From CAZMSD01 sp964568855 (GTDB taxonomy: Bacteria; CAIWAD01), in contig CAZMSD010000027.1 of the NCBI GenBank assembly GCA_964568855.1, positions 1 through 52,267 on the forward strand: DNA of 52,267 nucleotides, written 5' to 3'. The position numbers and the translations under genes are program-made. The notes beneath the pieces were generated by a model. It saw only the letters and a program-made list of their open reading frames with translations. It made no database searches and was not told where the DNA came from. Numbering within the stretch: position 1 is the first letter of the stretch; the number at the start of each line of letters is the position of its first letter. Below are positions 47,001 to 52,267 of the stretch, one piece after another.

Positions 47001-47976
47001 CGGCGGCACCGTGTATTACCAGGCCTTCGCCGGGTACTTCATCGTTCAGTGGCACCAGTTGCCGCAGTATCCGAGCACCGGCAGTTTCACTTTCGAAGCC
47101 ATCCTGTACGATGACGGCCGGATCGAATACCAGTACGGTACTCTAGACGGCGACCTGGCCAGCGCCACCGTGGGCATCGAGAACCTGGACGGCAGCATCG
47201 CCACGCAGGTGGTCTACAACGCCGCCTACCTGGCTAGCAACATGGCCCTGCTGATCGAACAGCAAGGCACCGAGGTCACCTGGCTCACCGTGGACGACAA
47301 CTCGGGCAGCATCGTGCCGGGCGGCTGGGACGGATTCAACATCCTGATGAGCGCCGCCGAGTTGAGCGCCGGCACCTACACCGGCTCGGTAACCATCAAC
47401 ACGAACGAGCCGGGGACGCATGTCATCCCGGTGACCTTCAATGTGGGGTCCGGCGACGTCGAGGGGCCGGTGATCGGCCACAGCTGCCTGCCGGACACTT
47501 ACGACGAGGGTCCGCGCACGGTCAACGCCACGATCACCGACGAATCGGGAGTGGCCTCCGCGACGGTGGTCTACTCGGTTGACGGCGGCGGCGACCAGTA
47601 CGCGGCGATGAGCCTGATCATCGGCGACATCTGGGCCGGCACGATCGCCGGGCAACCGGGCGGCTCCGATGTTGTGTATCACATCGAGGCCGTGGACGCC
47701 TCGCCCAACGCCAACACTTCCTCCTCGTCCGACTGCTACTACTCGGTGCTGATCCAGAGCGTGGACGCGCCCGTGGTCTCCATCGAGGTGCTGGATCCGA
47801 ACAATGTGATGGTGAGCTGGGACGCGGTGCCCGATGCGACGGCCTACCGCGTCTACACCTCGACCGACGCCTACGGCAGCTACACGCTGCTGACGGAAAC
47901 CACCGACACCTTCGCGGTCCTGCCGGTGGTCCCGGACACGGTCGAGAACATCAAGGTTACGGCGGTGAACGAATAA
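44092..47976 (+). CDS. Giant secreted subtilase (S8-like) with Ig, nidogen-like and FN3 domains
   Basis: 1294 residues from the ATG at 44092 (GGAGGGAAA upstream), signal peptide 1-23. The S8-like domain (about 170-470) keeps His228 (DDHGSACVSIM), the oxyanion region (VVVAAGNGC) and Ser416 (GGTSSAGPIVAG). At the expected catalytic Asp the sequence is IVHFEGGW, with His201 where related enzymes have Asp. Downstream are two similar Ig-like repeats (ATITDPSGVASATVYYRVDG, ATITDESGVASATVVYSVDG), a ThuA/GATase-like stretch (DVDVLVVLLGIYNN ... GGKVYMEGG), an ASH domain, a nidogen-like domain (GFDFTFYGNTYNSVRICSNG) and a C-terminal FN3. No PNPFNP tail. A terminator follows. Confidence 0.85.
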   Translation: MDRSSFLSKLMLMAFLCALPAKAFQPSTDQSSELQRPSFGYHADHRVEFAFKDEAQVRLSGNDFHSELKWDYADVESILVKHSVMRLQRLFFDHNIESLAKLKLDGEQRTGKTLPDLNNWYTCVLESELAAQSLAKELAGNRHIRSASVTPIPMPMATDIPPTTPNYEPYQDYHDNAPYGVGIAHAWAESGGDGTGISIVHFEGGWVVDHEDYDLTYEGGGTYGWDDHGSACVSIMASRRAGNYGVTGLAYNQDSIMAYGIGSGPNGWITSSNLLEPGDVIEGSWGYGGSLPPGYSCSCNPGQAGSQPPESNSSDFDAIETVTANGRIVVVAAGNGCVPMDHSYYNNMYNLDYYDSGALIIGGIYPGGDPICYTNYGSRIDAHAWSTDVYSAGYGDLFSGGGDDRQYYTSDFGGTSSAGPIVAGSVAALQGVYKAANGGAVLDAWEMRNLLRTYGTPQASDAGTRPISNMPDLEELIAAIGGGGPDTTPPSINHTPLGNTGDTTGPYVVDATITDPSGVASATVYYRVDGGGWTTDAMSDLGGNDWQGEIPGQSIGSVIDYYISATDLADPPNTGTTSTYSFTILSSTNGIVLLTPSSSSHSSGSEWETELTNAGYAGVIMNVDNLDGIVLGEDVDVLVVLLGIYNNNTVLSDGGATALAIEDFVNAGGKVYMEGGDVWYWDPDHGGHDFNSLFGVSASSDGTGDLGTVIGYGPTSGSHSYSGENSYIDHLGSAGASLLFSNQSPSYNCGYYQDASRITVAGSFETAGLSGFGQVVADIFGPNLFDVLDSVSPPELEYSPASADGSADVGGSDSVPVSLQNVGGQTLDWTVSVEQDPMFASPGEQYDSLPLEKGEIDPRPGILPMDSGGPDAGGYVWIDSNEGGGPAVNFIDISGSGTELTMADDDNQGPFGLGFDFTFYGNTYNSVRICSNGFLSFTSSSDAYSNDPIPGGSEPNNIVAPMWDDFNPASGGTVYYQAFAGYFIVQWHQLPQYPSTGSFTFEAILYDDGRIEYQYGTLDGDLASATVGIENLDGSIATQVVYNAAYLASNMALLIEQQGTEVTWLTVDDNSGSIVPGGWDGFNILMSAAELSAGTYTGSVTINTNEPGTHVIPVTFNVGSGDVEGPVIGHSCLPDTYDEGPRTVNATITDESGVASATVVYSVDGGGDQYAAMSLIIGDIWAGTIAGQPGGSDVVYHIEAVDASPNANTSSSSDCYYSVLIQSVDAPVVSIEVLDPNNVMVSWDAVPDATAYRVYTSTDAYGSYTLLTETTDTFAVLPVVPDTVENIKVTAVNE

Positions 47977-48028
47977 AGGGACGGGCACCGGATTCGGACC
48001 GCAGAGGCCGGATCCGTGACACAAATCG

Positions 48029-48062
48029 AGCCCCCTTCGTTACGGCGGAGGGGGCTTTATTT
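48029..48062 (+). terminator. Intrinsic terminator between subtilase and dtd
   Basis: AGCCCCCT (48029-48036) pairs with AGGGGGCT (48049-48056), followed by TTTATTTAT. It overlaps the stop of the convergent dtd gene at 48057. Confidence 0.85.
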
Positions 48063-48548
48063 ATCCATGGAGTCGAGCAGGATGGTCACCGGGCCGTCGG
48101 CGACCATGTCGATCTTCATGTGATCCCCGAAGACGCCCGTGGCCACATGAACTCCCTGGCAGCGCAGCAGTTCCGCGAGCCGCTCATACAGCGGGATCGC
48201 CTGCTCGGGACGGGCGGCCCTGCCGTAGTGCGGGCGGCGGCCCTTGCGCGTGTCCGCGTGCAGGGTGAACTGGCTGACCAGCAGGATCTCGCCGGGGGTG
48301 CCTTCCGGGGCGGCGGCGTGCTCTCCGGCCTCCGCGTCGTTCATCTGAAGCAGCGAGAGGTTCATGACGCCCTGCGCGTCGGGAAAGAGGCGCAGCTGCG
48401 GGGTCTTCCTGGCCAGGAATTCCGCGTCCTCAGGACCGTCTTCGCACTCGACGCCCAGCAGCACCAGGTAGCCGCGCCCGACCGCTTCCCGCTTGCCGCT
48501 CTCGCAGAACACTTCGGCGCGCGATACGCGCTGTATTACGGCCCTCAC
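48057..48548 (-). CDS. dtd: D-aminoacyl-tRNA deacylase
   Basis: 163 residues, full length. Hallmarks are MRAVIQRVSRAEV at the start, LVSQFTLHADTRKGRRP (the SQFTL motif) and the C-terminal GPVTILLDS cross-subunit Gly-Pro motif. Removes D-amino acids (and glycine) mischarged on tRNA. The GTG start overlaps the rmuC stop as GTGA, giving translational coupling. A 13-residue insert (AEAGEHAAAPEGT) before the GEILLVSQ strand is slightly longer than usual. Confidence 0.93.
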   Translation of the reverse strand: MRAVIQRVSRAEVFCESGKREAVGRGYLVLLGVECEDGPEDAEFLARKTPQLRLFPDAQGVMNLSLLQMNDAEAGEHAAAPEGTPGEILLVSQFTLHADTRKGRRPHYGRAARPEQAIPLYERLAELLRCQGVHVATGVFGDHMKIDMVADGPVTILLDSMDK

Positions 48549-49927
48549 GCTTCGGGCTCTCCGTCGTCGCCGTTTCCATCGTCCAGCTCGCCCAGCAAGG
48601 CCGGGCCGTTTCCGGGAGGCAGCTCCTGTACGTCGCGCAGAGTGCGTCCCAGAACGCGGCTCCGGGTCGCCACCTGGTCCATCTTGTTGGAGGCTTCCTG
48701 GAGCTTCTTCTTCACGCCGTCCAGCGAGTCGCCGAACTTCTCGAATTCGCGTTTCACGGCGCCCAGCAGCTCCCAGACCTCGCTGCTGCGCTTCTGAATC
48801 GCCAAGGTCCGGAAGCCCATCTGCAGGCTGTTGAGCAGCGCGGCCAGCATGGTCGGGCCCGTGACCATCACCCGCTGTTCGCGTTGAATGCTGCCCGCCA
48901 GGTCGCCCCGGCGGATCACCTCGGCGTAGAGACCCTCGGTGGGCAGAAACATGATCGCGAAATCGGTGGACCGCGGCGGATGGATGTATTTCTCGCGGAT
49001 CTCCTTCGCGCTGGCGCGCACGCGCAGCTCAAGCTGTTTCGCCGCCGCCTCCGCGGCATCGGCATCGGCCTCTTCCTGAGCTTGCACCAAGCGCTCGTAG
49101 TCCTCGCGGGGAAACTTGGCGTCCACGGGCAGCCAGACCGGTTCATCGTTCCCGCCGCCCTGACCGGGCAGGCGAACCGCGAATTCCACCATCTCCCGTC
49201 CGTCCTCCTTGATCCGCACGTTGCGCGCGTACTGTTCAGGACTCAGCATTTCCTCGAGCAGCATGCCCAGCTGGACCTCGCCCCAGGTGCCCCGGGTCTT
49301 GACGTTGCTGAGCACTCGTTTCAGGTCGCCCACGCCGGAGGCCAGTTCCTGCATCTCGCCCAGGCCCTTGTGCACCAGCTCCAGGCGCTCGGAAACCAGC
49401 TTGAATGATTCGCCCAGGCGCTTCTCGAGCGTGCTCTGCAGCTTCTCGTCCACGGTGGAGCGCATTCGCTCGAGCTGCTTGTCGTTGTCCTCCTGGATCC
49501 GCTTCAGGCGCTCGTCCACCACACTGCGTAGTTTCTCCAGCCGCTGCTCGGTCTGCTCGCCCAGGCGGCCGATCTGTTCCGCAAAGCTCTCCAGCTCTTT
49601 CTTCTGCATTGCCGAGACGCCCGTGACAGCCTTGAGGATCGAATCGTTGAAGTCCTTGAGCAGGCCGCCCGTCTCACGCCTGAGCTCTCCAGCCGCGGCG
49701 CCGCTCTCGGAGCGGAACTCGCGGAAACTCGCGGAGCTCTCCTCGCGCCCCCTGGTGTAGGCTTCCGTTAAGGCCCGCTCGCTGCGCTCAAGGGCCTTTT
49801 CCAGTTGTTCCAGCTCGGCCCTGAGCGGTGACACATCCAGGCGCTGGCGGCGCAACAGAAGTATCACCGCCAGGATCAGCAGGACCGCCAGCAGGACCAG
49901 GACGGCGATGATCAGTGGATCATTCAT
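48545..49927 (-). CDS. rmuC: RmuC-family protein (DNA recombination)
   Basis: 460 residues from the ATG at 49927. N-terminal membrane anchor (IIAVLVLLAVLLILAVILLL), long coiled-coil (about 35-205), and an RmuC nuclease-like domain (RGTWGEVQLGMLLEEMLSPEQY, LPVDAKFPREDYERL, FLPTEGLYAEVIRRGDL). The D-A-K in PVDAKFP is the conserved PD-(D/E)XK-type core. Limits DNA rearrangement at inverted repeats in E. coli. C-terminal tail is acidic. Overlaps dtd and is 43 nt after the phosphatase gene. Confidence 0.92.
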   Translation of the reverse strand: MNDPLIIAVLVLLAVLLILAVILLLRRQRLDVSPLRAELEQLEKALERSERALTEAYTRGREESSASFREFRSESGAAAGELRRETGGLLKDFNDSILKAVTGVSAMQKKELESFAEQIGRLGEQTEQRLEKLRSVVDERLKRIQEDNDKQLERMRSTVDEKLQSTLEKRLGESFKLVSERLELVHKGLGEMQELASGVGDLKRVLSNVKTRGTWGEVQLGMLLEEMLSPEQYARNVRIKEDGREMVEFAVRLPGQGGGNDEPVWLPVDAKFPREDYERLVQAQEEADADAAEAAAKQLELRVRASAKEIREKYIHPPRSTDFAIMFLPTEGLYAEVIRRGDLAGSIQREQRVMVTGPTMLAALLNSLQMGFRTLAIQKRSSEVWELLGAVKREFEKFGDSLDGVKKKLQEASNKMDQVATRSRVLGRTLRDVQELPPGNGPALLGELDDGNGDDGEPEA

Positions 49928-49969
49928 GGGTATCTCGCTTCGTCGCAGGATCAACGGGAATCGCCGTTC

Positions 49970-50551
49970 TCACTCGCCCCGTTTCCAGGACTCCACCATC
50001 CGTCGCTGCACCTCGGTTTCGGGTGCCTCGCGCGGTGTGCCGGGGTCGGCGCGGCGCAGGCCGTTCAGGAAGTCGACGGGCGACACATCCCCGGACAGCC
50101 CGTGGCGGACAATGTAGCAGCCCACCACCGTTCCGGTGCGGCCCACGCCTCCCCAGCAGTGCAGGTAGATCGCCTCGCCCCGGCGCAGGTATTCGTCGAT
50201 GCCGTCCAGGATGCGGCTCATCCGTTCCGGTGTGGGCACGCCCATGTCGGGAATCGGGAAGCGGCTGCTCCGCACGTCGACTCCCAGTTCGTCCGCCAGA
50301 CGGGCCAGGGGGACTTCGTAGGCGCGCATGGGACCCCTTCCGTCGCTTTCGTCGATCTCCATCAGGCTGATGTAGCTGCGGATACCCGTTTCGAGCAGGG
50401 CGCCCAGCCGGGCTCGGGAAGCCGCTTCGTCGCGATCCCAGGGCAGAGGTCCCGCCAGGAAGCACCCGGGCAGGACCCAGTAGCTGCCCGGAAAGGGCCG
50501 GGGAGGCGATCCGCGCCCGGAATCCGGCCCGAAGTGTTCATACACCGCCAT
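49970..50551 (-). CDS. Dual-specificity / tyrosine protein phosphatase
   Basis: 193 residues. The CX5R signature is HCWGGVGRTG with Cys132 and Arg138. The general-acid Asp is probably in FPIPDMGVPT. There is no signal peptide or membrane segment, so it is cytoplasmic. Substrate unknown (phosphotyrosine, phosphoserine or a phosphoinositide-like molecule). First gene of the minus-strand run phosphatase-rmuC-dtd. A GTATCAC motif lies 10 nt upstream of its start. Confidence 0.85.
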   Translation of the reverse strand: MAVYEHFGPDSGRGSPPRPFPGSYWVLPGCFLAGPLPWDRDEAASRARLGALLETGIRSYISLMEIDESDGRGPMRAYEVPLARLADELGVDVRSSRFPIPDMGVPTPERMSRILDGIDEYLRRGEAIYLHCWGGVGRTGTVVGCYIVRHGLSGDVSPVDFLNGLRRADPGTPREAPETEVQRRMVESWKRGE

Positions 50552-50700
50552 GGCTACTAGGTATCACAAACGCGGGAGGAGGTCAAGCAGGATGAGGCGA
50601 TCCCGGGGAATTGAGTTTGATCCTGAATGATTTCGCGGTCGACCGGCGCGCCAAAACTCCCTTCCGCACACGATGCCGGGGCGGGCGATGCGGCAGTGTA

Positions 50701-51897
50701 TCACAGACGAATATCGAGGTCCACCGGCCGCGAGTAGTCCACGCCCTCGACGCCGAAGCCGAAGAGCCGCAGGAAATCCGCCCGGTAGCCCTCGAGGTCG
50801 CAGTGCTCGTTCACGGAGTCGGTGCCGACCAGCTCCCAGCGGCGGCGGACCTCCCGCTGGATGTCCTCGCGCAGCTCCTGGTCGTCGATGCGGATCCGGC
50901 CGGCCTCATCTGTCCGAGGTTCAGAGTCCGGGACCACGTGATCGCGGAAGAGCCTCAGCATCTGGTCGATGGCTTCCTCGTGCAGGCCCTTTTCCTTCAT
51001 CACCTTGAAGACCAGGCTGATGTAGAGCGCGATGGCGGGAATCGCCGAAGAGGACTGGGTGACCACCGACTTGGCCACCACCGTGTGACAGGAGGCGCCG
51101 GCCTCGCGGGCCAGCAGATCGTTCAGCCCGCCGACGGTGGTTTCGAGGTGCTGCTTGGCCTGCCCGATGGTGCCGTCGCGGTAGATGGCGTGCGTGACCT
51201 CGGGGCCGATGTAGGAAAAAGCCAGCGCACGGGCGCCGGGCTTGAAGAGGCCGCGATCCAGCAGCGCCCGGGTCCAGCGCTCAAGGTCCGCGCCGCCCAT
51301 CACCGCCACCGTGCCGGCGATCTCCTCCTCGGTGGCCTCCTCGAAAACGGCTTCGCCGACTTCGCCGGTGGTCGTGTCCAGCATGCGGGTACGCGCCGCC
51401 CGGCCCACGGCCTTGATGGTGCTGCGGTATTCCACCCCGGTCTCGGGATCGGTGCGCCGGGGAGCGGCCAGGCTGTAGACGAAGTAATCCAGCGGACCCA
51501 GGTGGCGGGCCGCGTGTTCCAGCGTCTCTTCGAGGATCTCATTGGAGAAGGCGTCGCCGATGACGGTGTCGGCGAAGAGGCCCTGCTCGCGCGCCGCCTG
51601 GTGGAAGGTCGCCGTGTTGTACCAGCCGGCGGTGGCGCTGCGCTTGAGCCGGGCCGGCCGCTCGTAGGCCACGCCCAGCGTGTTCATGCCGTGGTGGAAG
51701 GCGCCCGTGATGCGGGCGGCCAGGCCGTAGCCCATGGAGCTGCCCACCACCAGCATGTTGCCGCCCTCCGGCGATTCCGGCACACCCTCGCGAGCGAGTT
51801 CCACCTGGCGCAGGACCTCGCGCCTGCAGCCTTCCGGGTGGGAGGTTGTGCAGATGAATCCGAAAATCCGGGGCTTGAGCACGTAGCGCTGGGTCAT
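50701..51897 (-). CDS. fabV: Trans-2-enoyl-CoA / enoyl-ACP reductase FabV
   Basis: 398 residues, the normal FabV length. NADH-binding GSSMGYGLAAR (about 53-63) and the extended Tyr-x8-Lys active site (Tyr239-Lys248 in YRDGTIGQAK) are intact. Reduces the enoyl intermediate in fatty acid synthesis; FabV enzymes are typically triclosan-resistant. No other fab gene is nearby. The stop codon is flanked by a GTATCAC motif (50698-50704). Upstream 51898-52082 is AT-rich and probably holds the promoter. Confidence 0.95.
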   Translation of the reverse strand: MTQRYVLKPRIFGFICTTSHPEGCRREVLRQVELAREGVPESPEGGNMLVVGSSMGYGLAARITGAFHHGMNTLGVAYERPARLKRSATAGWYNTATFHQAAREQGLFADTVIGDAFSNEILEETLEHAARHLGPLDYFVYSLAAPRRTDPETGVEYRSTIKAVGRAARTRMLDTTTGEVGEAVFEEATEEEIAGTVAVMGGADLERWTRALLDRGLFKPGARALAFSYIGPEVTHAIYRDGTIGQAKQHLETTVGGLNDLLAREAGASCHTVVAKSVVTQSSSAIPAIALYISLVFKVMKEKGLHEEAIDQMLRLFRDHVVPDSEPRTDEAGRIRIDDQELREDIQREVRRRWELVGTDSVNEHCDLEGYRADFLRLFGFGVEGVDYSRPVDLDIRL

Positions 51898-52082
51898 GGA
51901 GCCTTTCCGCTCAGTCTATACCGATTTCATCAGCCGCAGCCAGGTGCGTCCACGCCAAGGTCCGCGGAAACAGCTTTTCCCTCAATACCGCGGATCCCAG
52001 CCGTAACTACGGCTAGACTTAGAAATATAAGCAACTCTAGGAATTTGTCGGGAAGGCAGAATTGTTGGGGGTGCTGGCAGGT

Positions 52083-52267
52083 CTATTCAGCTACAGTTTC
52101 GGCTAGGTCCAGATTAATCATCTCCCGGATCAGATCGATTTCTTCTTCATGGTGTTCGTTCCATGTGCCGCTGAAATACAGCGGTGGGATCTCACGACTG
52201 AACATGCTGTTGTGGAGTTGACCCGCTTTCGTGGACACCTTACCCTTTTCCCAGGAGGTATTCACGA
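52083..52267 (-). CDS. Partial or small hypothetical protein at the window edge
   Basis: Open frame of at least 60 codons running to the window end, with a possible GTG at 52265. Sequence includes MFSREIPPLYFSGTWNEHHE and an acidic C-terminus (LIREMINLDLAETVAE). Lower GC than its neighbours. It is probably the 3' end of a gene that starts outside the window; no family recognised. Confidence 0.4.
   Translation of the reverse strand, partial: VNTSWEKGKVSTKAGQLHNSMFSREIPPLYFSGTWNEHHEEEIDLIREMINLDLAETVAE

Larger units (their letters stand above)
1400..50704. repeat. Dispersed 7-mer GTATCAC / GTGATAC (38 copies)
   Basis: I counted 38 exact copies: 18 as GTATCAC and 20 as GTGATAC on the plus strand. 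First bases: 1400, 2733, 5001, 8956, 9542, 10027, 12094, 14789, 15783, 16685, 18621, 19453, 19881, 22066, 23796, 25782, 26456, 26578, 27445, 28737, 31015, 32860, 33869, 35246, 35337, 37129, 37872, 37948, 39058, 40258, 42677, 43625, 45593, 46361, 47676, 49861, 50561 and 50698. Read as GTATCAC, the next base is a purine in 31 of 38. Variants GTATTAC (about 10) and GTGTCAC (about 17) are also common. Copies lie in genes in all three frames and in spacers. Function unknown. Confidence 0.8.

Noticed and set aside
48515..48545. GATACGCGCTGTATTACGG, similar to GATACGCACTGTGTATTACGG at 43628
   Set aside because: This copy encodes the conserved start of Dtd (VIQRVSRAEV), so the likeness is explained by protein sequence and the general motif excess.

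Overview
This 52 kb window is GC-rich bacterial chromosome (roughly 63-65% G+C by eye). Three secreted proteins end in a PNPFNP-type FlgD-like C-terminal sorting domain. Together with a DUF5916 outer-membrane protein, a C10 peptidase, a secreted arginine deiminase and multi-domain Ig/FN3 proteins, this points to a poorly cultured lineage of the FCB group (Krumholzibacteria-, Eisenbacteria- or Latescibacteria-like). The placement is inference: there is no rRNA, tRNA, CRISPR array, prophage or complete insertion sequence here.

Layout. 0.2-6.2 kb (minus): a PNPFNP-tailed repeat protein, a DUF5916 gene broken by a frameshift, and a secreted beta-propeller/thioredoxin fusion whose CXXC motif is encoded as UGA-x-x-Cys, very probably a selenoprotein, preceded by a structured leader ending in a terminator. 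6.7-11.1 kb: a TetR regulator with its palindromic operator, divergent from an arylsulfotransferase / two membrane proteins / PAPS sulfotransferase operon. 11.2-13.6 kb: a secreted peptidylarginine deiminase-like enzyme. 13.8-14.1 kb: a MITE-like element. 14.2-18.2 kb: NfnA-NfnB flavoprotein pair, rubrerythrin-like protein and a glycosyltransferase. 18.2-24.2 kb (minus): C10 peptidase, Fur regulator, a 63-residue protein, transglutaminase-like protein, DTW tRNA-modifying enzyme and dCMP deaminase. 24.8-27.2 kb: CDF transporter, SpmA, SpmB. 27.4-29.8 kb: a large PNPFNP-tailed secreted protein. 30.1-40.4 kb (minus): NifU-like protein, PabA/TrpG-like amidotransferase, Lon, PfkB kinase, a DinG/XPD-type helicase with a nuclease-like N-terminus, a conserved secreted protein and a TPR protein. 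41.1-43.5 kb (minus): LexA, a DUF6504-like small protein and DinB, an SOS module with a second MITE-like palindrome inside it. 44.1-48.0 kb: a giant subtilase. 48.1-51.9 kb (minus): Dtd, RmuC, a dual-specificity phosphatase and FabV.

The feature that runs through everything is a 7-mer, GTATCAC/GTGATAC. I counted 38 copies on both strands, about ten times what base composition predicts, in all three reading frames (sometimes using codons rare here such as ATA, GTA and TCA) and in intergenic DNA. This looks like a genome-wide DNA-level signal that ordinary annotation would miss. With the UGA-containing thioredoxin fusion and its attenuator-like leader, it is the best candidate for something undescribed.
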